Positions 17,835 to 27,588 of a stretch of DNA of 64,000 bases are shown piece after piece (the first letter of the stretch is position 1; each line of letters starts with the position of its first letter). The position numbers and the translations under genes were made by a program. A model generated the notes under the pieces. It was not told the DNA's origin, searched no databases, and was given only the letters and a program-made list of their open reading frames with translations. The DNA is from Chitinophaga caeni (GTDB taxonomy: Bacteria > Bacteroidota > Bacteroidia > Chitinophagales > Chitinophagaceae). The stretch spans positions 4,783,001-4,847,000 of the forward strand of contig NZ_CP023777.1 in NCBI RefSeq assembly GCF_002557795.1, in the 5' to 3' direction.

Positions 17835-20450
17835 CTAATTCATTGCAATTATCCATGGACGCACATTCCAAGCTGCAAGCTGGATAGAGGTTGCGCCTAA
17901 CTTTTCCATATCCATCGGCAACTTGCACTCCACGATCCTAGCTTCTCCTGGCAAAATAGTGAAATAATTATCCGACCAGGTAACGGGAACAATGATATTA
18001 CCTTGCGCATCCTTCAATTTCAAGTTTACGAAGAAGGCTATGTTTTCCCCGGTATTTTTAATCTTTACCTGTAACATACGGTTACCCGGTGCAGTCATCA
18101 GCTCCTTTTCCAAGCTGGCGCTTGGCAGTTCGTTTAATTCTTTAAAGCTAGCATAAGATAACATGGGCGAGCCTACCCAATCCGAATTTTCCCAATCATA
18201 AACATCTTGGCCGGAAGAAAGGGTATAAAAATTATCCGTTATCAATTTACCTTTCCCATCAACCAACTTCAATGAAAGGAAAGTGTTCCGATCCATTTTA
18301 TCGAGGGTAAATATTTTCCTGGCCAGTTCCGATGAGCCTGAAATATCAATCTTTTCCTTCAATAAACGCTTTGAATCGTAAGAGAATACTTCCACGATCG
18401 CCTTAGCTCCTTTGAGAGCAACTGTTGATTCATTGACGAAATAAATACCTTGATCTTTATAATTATAAATCAATTGTGCCGGTTGGTTTGCTTTTTTCAC
18501 CCCGTAATAGGTCGGGGTGGGTATACCGTAATAATCATAGAGTTGCCAATACATCGACGGCCAGGCCGAGTTCAACATCCATTGAATAACACCCGTTGTT
18601 TTCGGTTGCTTCACGCGGAAAGCTTCGAACATGCTCTTAGTAGATTCGTAGCCTAACAAGTGCGCTTTATTGATATAATCTTCCAGGTTAACAGCAGCGC
18701 CGTATTTAGCATCCATGACCTTGGTCAAAACTTTCAGGCTGTTCAATGCCGTAGATGATGTGGTGCAATGAGCATCCCATGTAGCGCCGATTGGCCAAAG
18801 CTGATCCGGGGGGATCATCTTTTCTATAGACTCCAGAACAGGTAATTGCGCCCCGGTCCCGGTTTCCGTATTGAATCCATACGCACCGCCCAATTTGTCA
18901 TCAATAAACCAATAATTGGGTCCTACATATTCATAGGGTCCGAGCATCTTCATGCCCGTGGGGCCGGTTACGTCGCTTTTCAAACCCTTGGCGGAACCGA
19001 TATACGGGCGATTATCGTTCTCTTTTAAGAAGGATAAATAGCGCCGCTCCAATTCCGGCCTTAACAATTTATCACTACCACCATACCAAGCGATGATAGC
19101 GGGATGATTTCTCAACCATTTTACCTGGTCTTCAAAATACCGCGTCAGCAAATTGATATCGTGTTCGGAGCGGATGCAACCGAAATCATCGTCCGGTATG
19201 CCCAAGTAGCCTTCCCATTCCCATTGGCAGCTCCATCCAACCAATGCAAGGATGCCGTATTGATCGCAGAGGTCATAAATGTTTTGAGAAGTTCCCCAGA
19301 TGTTTTCAAAACGGATCGTATTCAGGTTCATATCTTTCACGTACCGTACTTGCCGCTCGTTGGATCCCGGCGTATCACGCAGGAATATATCATCCGTCCA
19401 CCCGGCGCCCTTAATGAACACTTTCTTTCCATTCAACTTATAACCGCGATGTCCTTCCCCAGTAAAATAGGTATCGATCTGCCGTATACCGAAGGTGACA
19501 GTTTTACGGTCGCTTGTTTTATTACCGGATACGAATGCCAGGTTAAGTTGGTATAATTCAGGTTTGCCAAGATCATGGCTCCACCAAAGGCGCGGATTCG
19601 TGATTGATAAAGCCTTCATCTGCGCGGGATCGATCTTAACCAATTGTCTTTGTTTCGCGGCAAGGCTGACCGGCTTAGAATAATGTTTTCCTTCCAACTT
19701 CAATTCCAAAGTCCCGTTCACGGGATGATCGCTATAATTGACTAGTTCGGTTTGAACCGTTAGTTGTGCGGATTTTAAAGTAGCGGTGTCAACGATCGTC
19801 TTCACCCAGCTATTCTCAATGCCAATATCCCCGGTAATTACGACTTTTACATCGCGGAAAAGCCCCATGCTTTCATCGAGCGGCCGGGGATTCCAATCTA
19901 CGAAACCGATATTCGGTTCCCCTTTCTGAGCACGGAATACTTCGACTGCCAGGAAATTTTCCGGTTTGGCGACACCGGTAATATCGAAACTGTAACGGCA
20001 GAAGGAGCCGTACACTTGCGTTTTAGGTGCAATCAATTTGCCGTTGATCCAGATATTAGCGCGGTAAGAAATACCATCAAATACCAGGTGAACACGTTTG
20101 TTTGGCTCCAGGGGTAAAGCGAAACTTGTTCGATACCACCAAGATGTATCAAATGCCGAGCGATCCGCCTTTTTATAGTTATCCGCCAGGAAAATATCCT
20201 TGTATAGTCCATTAGCCGTCAAGGTAGCCATGACGGTTGAGGGTACATTTGCCGGGAACCAGTTGACAGTATTCCCTTGCGATGTAGATAATTTCTTGCC
20301 ATCATCATGTACCTTGGCGGCACTCTGGATTTTCCAATTACCGGAGAGTAGTATTTCTCCATGAGCATTTGTCTTCTGCTGCGCCGATACATCCGGGTGG
20401 CACCAGGAGCAGATCCCTGCTACCGCCAGTAAAAACAAGTTCTTCTTCAT
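17835..20450 (-). CDS. GH2 glycoside hydrolase, probable exo-beta-D-glucosaminidase
   Basis: An 871-residue exported enzyme (signal about 1-23, ending VSAQ). It has a sugar-binding jelly-roll domain (about 30-205, SWWYRTSF), an Ig-like domain and a TIM barrel from about 335, with the GH2-typical NLNTIRFENIWG and RNHPAIIAWYGGSD. The residue at the usual acid/base Glu position is Asp460 (GGSD), and the nucleophile candidate is Glu529 in GAYGFNTET. An Asp acid/base plus a GxxGFNxET nucleophile strand is how I recall the exo-beta-glucosaminidase (CsxA-like) subfamily, unlike beta-mannosidases. It would release glucosamine from chitosan oligomers. It starts 5 bases after the ROK kinase. Beta-mannosidase is the main alternative. 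Confidence 0.82.
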   Translation of the reverse strand: MKKNLFLLAVAGICSWCHPDVSAQQKTNAHGEILLSGNWKIQSAAKVHDDGKKLSTSQGNTVNWFPANVPSTVMATLTANGLYKDIFLADNYKKADRSAFDTSWWYRTSFALPLEPNKRVHLVFDGISYRANIWINGKLIAPKTQVYGSFCRYSFDITGVAKPENFLAVEVFRAQKGEPNIGFVDWNPRPLDESMGLFRDVKVVITGDIGIENSWVKTIVDTATLKSAQLTVQTELVNYSDHPVNGTLELKLEGKHYSKPVSLAAKQRQLVKIDPAQMKALSITNPRLWWSHDLGKPELYQLNLAFVSGNKTSDRKTVTFGIRQIDTYFTGEGHRGYKLNGKKVFIKGAGWTDDIFLRDTPGSNERQVRYVKDMNLNTIRFENIWGTSQNIYDLCDQYGILALVGWSCQWEWEGYLGIPDDDFGCIRSEHDINLLTRYFEDQVKWLRNHPAIIAWYGGSDKLLRPELERRYLSFLKENDNRPYIGSAKGLKSDVTGPTGMKMLGPYEYVGPNYWFIDDKLGGAYGFNTETGTGAQLPVLESIEKMIPPDQLWPIGATWDAHCTTSSTALNSLKVLTKVMDAKYGAAVNLEDYINKAHLLGYESTKSMFEAFRVKQPKTTGVIQWMLNSAWPSMYWQLYDYYGIPTPTYYGVKKANQPAQLIYNYKDQGIYFVNESTVALKGAKAIVEVFSYDSKRLLKEKIDISGSSELARKIFTLDKMDRNTFLSLKLVDGKGKLITDNFYTLSSGQDVYDWENSDWVGSPMLSYASFKELNELPSASLEKELMTAPGNRMLQVKIKNTGENIAFFVNLKLKDAQGNIIVPVTWSDNYFTILPGEARIVECKLPMDMEKLGATSIQLAAWNVRPWIIAMN

Positions 20451-20455
20451 AACAA

Positions 20456-21289
20456 TTAATACATTTCAATCTTGTTTACAACTAAAGCGCCCGCACCCAA
20501 AATACCGATATCCGCGTTACGGGAAACTTTGATCTGAATATTTTTAATCGTCTCCGGGTAAGGGAAACTTTCCATGATGGTATACATTTCATCCGAAAAA
20601 TAAGGGAAAGCACCAGCAATTCCGCCACCGATAATAATAAGCTGCGGATCGTAAGCAAACAGGATCGTTTGCATTAATACCCCGATATGCTTCCCAAATT
20701 CTTTCCAAAGGCCCAGTTCTCCTTCCAAGGCTTTCTCCGCGGCGATCATCCCGGTCGTATTATGCAACTTAAAAAATTCGCTTCCGCAATAATGCTCCAA
20801 GGTTGCTTCGAGGTATGGAATACAACCTATTTCTCCTGCCCCGCTATTCTTTCCCGCGTATAATTGATCATTGATGATGATCCCCGCACCGACACCGGTT
20901 CCTAGCGTCACTCCCACTACATCTTTAAATTCCCGGCCGATCCCAAATTCTTTTTCACCTAATACGAAGCAATTCGAATCATTATTGATGAATACCGGTA
21001 CATTGAATGTTGCGGATAAAATCTCTTTCAAAGGAACTTCTTGCCAAGCGGGAATATTGGCTACATTATAAACAATACCCCTGGCGATGTCTACTACCGA
21101 AGGCACCCCGATTCCAATTCCTTCGATATCATCCGTCATCATGCCGCGGATTAATTTCTTAAAATACGCTAACGAATCTTCCAATGACAAACCAGCCATA
21201 CTTGGCTCCACGATTTTTTTAACCACTTTCCCATCACTTATCTGCCCGATCCTGACATTACTTCCACCTAGATCAATACCTAACATCAT
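20456..21289 (-). CDS. ROK-family sugar kinase
   Basis: A 277-residue cytoplasmic kinase. The ATP-binding motif DLGGSNVRIG is at about 5-14, GIGVPSVVD near 58-67, the catalytic-Asp region INNDSNCFVLGE near 95-107 and VTLGTGVGAGIIIN near 126-139. The Cys-rich zinc motif found in most ROK proteins is missing: after GEIGCIPY only one further Cys (HYCGSEFF) remains. Its place between a surface lipoprotein and the GH2 enzyme suggests it phosphorylates the monosaccharide released there, possibly glucosamine or GlcNAc. There is no DNA-binding domain, so it is not a ROK repressor. Confidence 0.87.
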   Translation of the reverse strand: MMLGIDLGGSNVRIGQISDGKVVKKIVEPSMAGLSLEDSLAYFKKLIRGMMTDDIEGIGIGVPSVVDIARGIVYNVANIPAWQEVPLKEILSATFNVPVFINNDSNCFVLGEKEFGIGREFKDVVGVTLGTGVGAGIIINDQLYAGKNSGAGEIGCIPYLEATLEHYCGSEFFKLHNTTGMIAAEKALEGELGLWKEFGKHIGVLMQTILFAYDPQLIIIGGGIAGAFPYFSDEMYTIMESFPYPETIKNIQIKVSRNADIGILGAGALVVNKIEMY

Positions 21290-21340
21290 GAGGATATGCT
21301 TTGAATTATTTTATAGAATGAATAAATAAATATCGAGGAT

Positions 21341-21370
21341 TTATCCCGGTGCGAAACCGGGATAATTTTA
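21341..21370. terminator. Perfect 10-bp hairpin between the SusE-like and ROK genes
   Basis: TTATCCCGGT (21341-21350) and ACCGGGATAA (21356-21365) pair fully around a 5-base loop. The T-rich run follows on the plus strand (TTTTAAT), while the genes run on the minus strand. It may therefore act as an mRNA-stabilising or attenuating hairpin inside the operon. Confidence 0.45.
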
Positions 21371-21442
21371 ATAGACAAAAAACGGTTAATACTGCTTTTT
21401 ATCATCTCAAATCCTACGTACTAAAAATATACCAGGTGCTTA

Positions 21443-22279
21443 TTACTTCGCTTTAAAACACCAAAACGTTGCTTCGTTCCACACTTCAAACTCGATCCCC
21501 GGCTCAGCCCAGGCCAATACCATCTTATCATCTGAAAGAGAGATTATATCGAATACATATACCGGGGCCGTATCCCAACAACTGCTGCCGGATAATACGG
21601 TGGCTCCAGAAAACTGCAATTCCCCGATACTCCATACCGTGCCATTTTCCTTCACCTTTTTCTTGGACATATCAAATTTAAAGGTACCTTTCTCGATCAC
21701 ATCTCCACCTACCTTACGACGGGTAAAATTTGCGCCGCCATTCAGGTCAAATACCATTTCTTCATCAGCGCTCACTACTTTACCGCCGAACACTTCATCG
21801 CCAATTCCGAAAACGCTCCAGCCCGGACCAAAATCATTCCCGTAGCCGGCAGTACCGTATACAATGCCGCCGAAACTCTCCGGATCCCATTCCCAAACTT
21901 TACCGGCAGGATCCTCACCGCCGAAAATAGTCCATTCTGCCTCCGCAGGTTTATCGATTTTAGTCACATTAACCTTCCTGGTAGTAGTCACGGTGCCGCC
22001 ATCACACAGACCCGTAAAAGTAATGGTCGTTTCCCCGAGGAAAGGTAAACGTACAACTTCCTTTTGCTTGGTAGATTTACCGATAACGTAGTCCCAATAA
22101 GACCCGACGCCCGGCGTATTATTTTCCATCAGGATTTCGTTGCTTCCTTCCGAAACGGATTCCACGACTAAACTGAGTTGATCTTCCGGAACCACTCCCC
22201 CCATGGGTTTATCATCTACGACCGGTTCGCAAGCGAACAAAACGATCATGGGTATCAATAGCTTTATAATATGTTTCAT
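21443..22279 (-). CDS. SusE/F-position surface lipoprotein, Trp/Gly-rich
   Basis: A 278-residue lipoprotein (IVLFAC, Cys17, followed by acidic residues typical of surface export). Residues about 30-105 look like a PKD/Ig-type domain (ETTITFTGLCDGGTVTTTRKVNVTKI). The rest is beta-rich with many Trp residues (WTIFGGEDPAGKVWEWDPESFGG, LQFSGATVLSGSSCWD), as in glycan-binding surfaces. It lies 32 bases after SusD, the usual place of surface glycan-binding proteins. I do not recognise a named family. The function is inferred from position and the aromatic content. Confidence 0.72.
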   Translation of the reverse strand: MKHIIKLLIPMIVLFACEPVVDDKPMGGVVPEDQLSLVVESVSEGSNEILMENNTPGVGSYWDYVIGKSTKQKEVVRLPFLGETTITFTGLCDGGTVTTTRKVNVTKIDKPAEAEWTIFGGEDPAGKVWEWDPESFGGIVYGTAGYGNDFGPGWSVFGIGDEVFGGKVVSADEEMVFDLNGGANFTRRKVGGDVIEKGTFKFDMSKKKVKENGTVWSIGELQFSGATVLSGSSCWDTAPVYVFDIISLSDDKMVLAWAEPGIEFEVWNEATFWCFKAK

Positions 22280-22311
22280 ATCATTCTATTTAAATGAATG
22301 TTGTAAAGATG

Positions 22312-23967
22312 TTATTCCCAACCAGGTGTTTGCTTTAAAACGCCGGATGAAAGTTGAATTTCCGCTTCAGGGATGGGCATAAAACCACCCGTTTCATTGA
22401 ATCGTCCCACTTGGTCGCCTAGATCCAGGTTGGTTGGTACACCATCATTTTGAATTTCTACACCGTTTTGATTGTTCAAGGCTTGTGCAGCAATGCCCCA
22501 ACGCATCAGGTCAAAATAGCGCAAACCTTCGAAAGCCAATTCCCAGCGGCGTTCGTTGCGGAGCGCATTATCCGAATATGCAACGGCGCCCAAGCCTACT
22601 CTTTGGCGCACGAGGTTTAGAGGTGCGGCATCTTTTTTCAATTCGGCAGCCATCAACAATACATCCGCAAAGCGGATAATCACCAGGTCCTGGGTATTAT
22701 TGATTTGATAATCATCATTTACCATTTCGCCGTATAATTCTTTACTATAATTCACGAATCCACCGTCCTTTTTCACGTTTACGGCGATGTATTTCTTTTG
22801 CCAAAGGCCGGATTCGTGCTGTTGATGATCGGCAGCCCATTGGTAAGCCGGCATTTCGTTATCTGCGTCGGTAACATCGATGATAGAGCCTTTTTTACGC
22901 GGATCGTTTTGTGGCCAGTTATTCCATAATTGCGGGTTTACCGGGCCAAAACCCCAACCTTTTCCATAAGGGAAGATACCCGCTTCATCCTGCTCACGGG
23001 GAGAAAAATATAAGTTGATGCGGTTACAATCTCCCACGTTATCCCAAGTCACTTTCGCAGCATTTTGAAAAGCGAAGATGGTTTCATAGTTACCACCACT
23101 TTCCCCGGCCCATTGCAGATCATTATCAATAGAGTAAGGATAGCCATCCCTTTTAGAAAGCAAGTTGCTATAAGGCCATAAATTGCGAAAATCCGGGTAA
23201 AGGTCATAGCCGCTATGAGTAATGCAATCGTCTAAATAATTAACAACCTCTGTTTTACCCATGGTACCGCCACCCGGTAAGTTGATGGTTTCATTCTTAT
23301 AATACCCGGAATAGAACAGGTAAGCCCTGCCCATCAATGCTTCGGCCGCCCATTTACTGGCCCTGCCTCTTTCAGCTACTTTAGGGGTGTTTGGCATCTT
23401 TTCGATAGCCATTTTCAAATCGGCAGCGATCTGGCCAAAAAGTTCATCTGCACTGGCTCTCGGCAGGTTTTCTGGATCGGGTGAGAGTACTAGCGGCGCC
23501 GTTCCGAATAACTTGGCTAGGTAGAAATAAGAATAGGCTCTCAGGAAATAAGCTTGTCCTTCAACGTACGAACGGGAGGCCTCGCTATCCCAAGTAATCA
23601 TATCCAGGGATCTCAACAACATGTTTACCCGGAAGATGCTTCTATATGCGTTTGACCAGGTATCGCGGAACATGTTCGGATCCGACAATACAAATTTTTC
23701 GAGGTTGGCCCAATCCTTATCATCCGGCCCACCGCCACCGAAGCGGTCGTCCGAAAGCACCTCTCCTACCACAAACGCGCAACGCGCATTTTCGTCCATT
23801 TCCATGGCGCGGGCAGCGGCATATACGCCGGTGAGTAAATTATTAACCTCATCCTGGTTCCCGGGATAGTTGGATGTATCCTTTTCGGTGAGGTTCTCCG
23901 TATCTAAGAATTTGTTACAGGCCACCAAGGAGACGGCTGCAATCATTATGATGATGATTCTTTTCAT
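22312..23967 (-). CDS. SusD/RagB-family lipoprotein (second locus)
   Basis: A 551-residue lipoprotein (SLVAC, Cys17) with the standard SusD opening NKFLDTENLTEKDTSNY. TPR helices include YVEGQAYFLRAYSYFYLAKLFGTAPLVL, and the C-terminus has LRNERRWELAFEGLRYFDLMRWG and the closing FMPIPEAEIQLSSG. It forms the outer lid of the SusC encoded 10 bases upstream. The substrate is probably a glucosamine-containing oligosaccharide, judged only from the GH2 and ROK genes in the operon. Confidence 0.94.
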   Translation of the reverse strand: MKRIIIIMIAAVSLVACNKFLDTENLTEKDTSNYPGNQDEVNNLLTGVYAAARAMEMDENARCAFVVGEVLSDDRFGGGGPDDKDWANLEKFVLSDPNMFRDTWSNAYRSIFRVNMLLRSLDMITWDSEASRSYVEGQAYFLRAYSYFYLAKLFGTAPLVLSPDPENLPRASADELFGQIAADLKMAIEKMPNTPKVAERGRASKWAAEALMGRAYLFYSGYYKNETINLPGGGTMGKTEVVNYLDDCITHSGYDLYPDFRNLWPYSNLLSKRDGYPYSIDNDLQWAGESGGNYETIFAFQNAAKVTWDNVGDCNRINLYFSPREQDEAGIFPYGKGWGFGPVNPQLWNNWPQNDPRKKGSIIDVTDADNEMPAYQWAADHQQHESGLWQKKYIAVNVKKDGGFVNYSKELYGEMVNDDYQINNTQDLVIIRFADVLLMAAELKKDAAPLNLVRQRVGLGAVAYSDNALRNERRWELAFEGLRYFDLMRWGIAAQALNNQNGVEIQNDGVPTNLDLGDQVGRFNETGGFMPIPEAEIQLSSGVLKQTPGWE

Positions 23968-23977
23968 GTCGCTAGTT

Positions 23978-26900
23978 TTAGAAGTTCAGATTAATACCCA
24001 CCATATAGGTTCTAGGGCTTGGATAAAAACCAAGATCGATTCCAGAAACCCATCCTTGCCCTGCACCATAACCGATTTCGGGATCCATACCGGGGTACTT
24101 GGTGATCGTGAACAGGTTTTGCGCACCCACGTACACATGTGCCTTTTGTAAGAAAGTACGCGGGAACAACCTGCATAAATCATATCCTATGGTGATATTT
24201 TGCATCCGCACGTAATCCCCGTCTTCCATGTACAAATCAGAAACGTATTGCCTGTTGGTATGCACATTCGTACTAAGCCTAGGGAACCTGTTGGAGGTCC
24301 CGGCGCCGTGCCAACGGTCGAATATGTCGGCAGTGAAATTATCCTTCGGGGAATCACTCCAGGAACGGTATGACCTTAAAATTTGATTCCCGAAAACACC
24401 GCGCATTTGAATACTGATATCGAATCCCTTATAGCTGGCATTTAAACCCAAGCCTACCAAGAAATCGGGATGCGGGTTTCCGATCATACCACGATCGTTT
24501 GGCGTGATTTCGCCGTCACCGTCGCGGTCTACCCAAATAACATCCCCTTCGCGCGTTCCATCCAACTTGGCACCTTTATATTCATCCACTTCTTGCTGTG
24601 TTTGGAAGATCCCGGCAGTTTGGTAACCATAGAAGAAACCAACCGGGTAGCCGACCTGCGCGCGGTAACTCTCGGTAGAACCTTGGAAGAGAACGTCCGT
24701 TCCACCGTGAATGATTCCTTCCGAATTGGCCAGGCGGGTTACCTTGTTCTTATTATAAGCCATGTTGGCATTTACCCCGTATTGGAAGGCACCGATATGA
24801 TCTTTCCAATCTACGGCTAGCTCGATACCTTTATTCTCGATATCTCCACCGTTAATATAAGGTGCTCCCGTGCCGTAAGAAGCTAATTGCGGTGCAACGA
24901 CCAACCAATCTTTCGTTTTCTTGATATAGTAATCGAAGGCAAGTCCCAGGCGACTATTCAAGAAACGCGCATCCAAGCCGATATTGGTTTGCTCGGAAAC
25001 TTCCCAGCTAACATCTTCATTCGGTAAAATCCTGGGGTAAGAACCAATTAACGGAACCGTTTTATCATCCCCGAAAGTGTATTGCGCATTATTAGATATC
25101 GGAGATAAGTATTGGAATGGCGCTATGGACTGGTTACCATTTTGTCCCCAGCTGGCCCTTAATTTCAAGAAATTAACCGCGGTAGAAATTTTTTGCATGA
25201 AAGGTTCAGAAGTCATGATCCAACCAGCGGACACGGAAGGGAAATACCCCCAGCGGTTGCCTTCCGCGAAGTTAGAAGAACCATCAGCGCGTAATACCAG
25301 GGAGAGCATATATTTATCAGCATAATCGTAGTTCACGCGACCGAAGAAAGAAGCGATAGAGCTTTTACCCCAAGGCGTCCCGCCCATCGAAGTAGCGGCA
25401 TTGATTTCCGTCAATGGCGCATTGCTGATATACGCATGTTTAAAATCATGAAAAATAGGATTACCATTAGCTGCATTCAAACTTTCACCGAGCCCGTATT
25501 GTTCTAATGATTGTCCTACCATCGCGTTGAAGTTGTGCTTCTCTCTCAAAGAAAATTGGTACGTCAGCGTATTTTGCCAAGTATAGCTCATCCCGGCCCA
25601 CATGCTTTGCGAAACGGATTCCAAAGTATTAAATACCGTAGAAGAGAAGCTATATTTCGGGTTAAAGCTGCGGTAACTTCCCGCATTGAGCGTATAACCA
25701 AAATTCGAGTTCAACACCAAGCCTTTGACCGGTTCGATGTTTAAGAATATATTGGCTTTCAGGTTGTGATTCTTATTTAAATTTTTTGAGCGCACATCCA
25801 TCTGGGCGATGGGGTTGGCTGTCCTGATTTCCCAAGGAATCGCGTAATGGTATTCCCCGTTCTCATCTAAATTCGGAAGGAAAGGGTTTGTTTTGATCAG
25901 GTTACGAACATCATTATACCACATATCACCAATAGCGATACCGTTGTTCTGAACGAAAGAATACAACAGGTTCTCACCCAATTTCACGATAGCGCGATCA
26001 TTATGTTTGTACAGCGTATGCTCCGAGTTGATCCTGGCGGTATAACGCTCGTAATCCGGTTGCGCGGGTTTTCCCAAGATACCCTCCTGGGAAGTAAATC
26101 CGAAACCAACGGAATAAACAGATTGTTCGTTACCACCGCTAAAGTTCAGCGTATAGTTCTGTGTCGGCGCATTTTTATTACGGGAAAGGTCCAACCAATT
26201 CGTTCCTTTCCACGAGCCGTTCGCAATTTTATCCCAGTCGGGAACATCGGCAGCAAAATCGTAAGGAGTAAGTCCATCCATCAACCTGGCTTCGTTCACG
26301 ATCACCGCATATTGCTGTGCATTCAATACCTGCGGCATGCGGTATACATTCTGTGCCCCGTAAAACCCATCGATAAAGATCTTCATCTTTCCGGCCTTCC
26401 CTTGTTTCGTAGTAACTAATACTACCCCGTTGGCAGCCCTGGAACCGTAAATCGCAGCAGAGGCAGCATCTTTTAGAACGTCGATAGATTCGATATCAGC
26501 CGGGTTAATACTATTAATATCACCCCCGGGAGAACCGTCGATGATATAAAGGGGGCTGGCATCGCCCACGGTGCCGAGACCACGTATTACGACCTTAAAA
26601 CCTTCCCCCGGCATACCGGAAGATTGGGTAATGTTTACACCCGGCGCCTGGCTTTGTAAAGCGCCTAAAGGGTTCACCGTATTTAACTTGCGTAACTCCT
26701 CGCCTTTCACTTGGACAGTGGCGCCCGTCACTAATTTTTTCTTTTGGGTACCGTAACCCATCACCACCACCTCATCCAAATTACCCAGGTCGGCATCCAA
26801 TACGATGCTGAGGTTTGTTTGCGTACCTACCTGGATTTCCTTTGCTTTAAACCCGATGTAAGAGAATATTAAAACGGCATCATTAGAAGGAACTTCCATG

Positions 26901-27157
26901 CTAAAGGCGCCTTGTGCATCGGTCACCGTTCCTTTAGAAGTACCTTTTAACAAGATGTTGACCCCGATCAATCGTTCGCCGGAAGCATTGCTTACCGTAC
27001 CTTTGACGGTTCTTGATTGCCGGGGGGATAGTTCCATGTATTTACCGCCCGCGGCGTACATGGAAGGGGGAATCGCGAGTAGCGAAATCATGATCATAAG
27101 CAAGCGGATGCTGATCATAACTCCCCGTGATTCGTGCAGCATTTGTAGAGTTTTCAT
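23978..27157 (-). CDS. SusC/RagA-family TonB-linked transporter (second locus)
   Basis: A 1059-residue outer-membrane transporter. Signal peptide to about residue 35; carboxypeptidase-regulatory-like domain about 50-125 (RTVKGTVSNASGERLIGV); TonB-box-like DEVVVMGYGTQKKK; plug with YIIDGSPGG and the signature DVLKDAASAAIYGSRAANG; barrel ending VGINLNF. It lacks an STN domain, so sigma/FecR signalling is not expected, and the XylR-type regulator downstream is the likely controller. It is first in the operon, 10 bases before susD. Confidence 0.95.
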   Translation of the reverse strand: MKTLQMLHESRGVMISIRLLMIMISLLAIPPSMYAAGGKYMELSPRQSRTVKGTVSNASGERLIGVNILLKGTSKGTVTDAQGAFSMEVPSNDAVLIFSYIGFKAKEIQVGTQTNLSIVLDADLGNLDEVVVMGYGTQKKKLVTGATVQVKGEELRKLNTVNPLGALQSQAPGVNITQSSGMPGEGFKVVIRGLGTVGDASPLYIIDGSPGGDINSINPADIESIDVLKDAASAAIYGSRAANGVVLVTTKQGKAGKMKIFIDGFYGAQNVYRMPQVLNAQQYAVIVNEARLMDGLTPYDFAADVPDWDKIANGSWKGTNWLDLSRNKNAPTQNYTLNFSGGNEQSVYSVGFGFTSQEGILGKPAQPDYERYTARINSEHTLYKHNDRAIVKLGENLLYSFVQNNGIAIGDMWYNDVRNLIKTNPFLPNLDENGEYHYAIPWEIRTANPIAQMDVRSKNLNKNHNLKANIFLNIEPVKGLVLNSNFGYTLNAGSYRSFNPKYSFSSTVFNTLESVSQSMWAGMSYTWQNTLTYQFSLREKHNFNAMVGQSLEQYGLGESLNAANGNPIFHDFKHAYISNAPLTEINAATSMGGTPWGKSSIASFFGRVNYDYADKYMLSLVLRADGSSNFAEGNRWGYFPSVSAGWIMTSEPFMQKISTAVNFLKLRASWGQNGNQSIAPFQYLSPISNNAQYTFGDDKTVPLIGSYPRILPNEDVSWEVSEQTNIGLDARFLNSRLGLAFDYYIKKTKDWLVVAPQLASYGTGAPYINGGDIENKGIELAVDWKDHIGAFQYGVNANMAYNKNKVTRLANSEGIIHGGTDVLFQGSTESYRAQVGYPVGFFYGYQTAGIFQTQQEVDEYKGAKLDGTREGDVIWVDRDGDGEITPNDRGMIGNPHPDFLVGLGLNASYKGFDISIQMRGVFGNQILRSYRSWSDSPKDNFTADIFDRWHGAGTSNRFPRLSTNVHTNRQYVSDLYMEDGDYVRMQNITIGYDLCRLFPRTFLQKAHVYVGAQNLFTITKYPGMDPEIGYGAGQGWVSGIDLGFYPSPRTYMVGINLNF

Positions 27158-27279
27158 ATAAATCGATTTTTATCATGCCATACTCCGGTTAGGAGTTAAT
27201 TAAGACGATCGGTTGATTTGTTGCGGCCATTACTTTTCTTTATTAAGTCAACATCTTATATGCATCATGAAACCTTAGG

Positions 27280-27394
27280 GCAATGACGGTCCGTTCCGGG
27301 AGTTGGCCATCCCGGTCAGTACCTTGTATTTCGATTGAAAGGAGCAAAGCTCAGAGTAGCTTGTTGTGAATTAACCTAAGCTAAGCGTCATTGC
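27280..27394 (-). ncRNA. Candidate structured leader RNA upstream of susC
   Basis: GCAATGACG (27280-27288) and CGTCATTGC (27386-27394) are perfectly complementary and would close a 115-nt domain. Inside are a 6-bp hairpin CCGGGA/TCCCGG with an 8-nt loop (27296-27315) and a small GAGC/GCTC hairpin (27342-27352). On the susC-sense strand it would lie 123 nt before the start codon. I match it to no known RNA family, and the strand is inferred. Confidence 0.35.
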
Positions 27395-27588
27395 ACAATT
27401 TTGGTTGATCTGTTTCCTACCTGGGTTTATTTTTTGAATGAATACAGCATTTTGGTTGAACAAGTCATCGTTTTTCATCGCGTAAGCTTGGAATATCGCT
27501 TTATACTTTTCATGCAACATCTGATGAAATATTCCCAAGGCATTAACTTAAACAAATATATTATGACTAGACAGTAAAATCAACCTTG

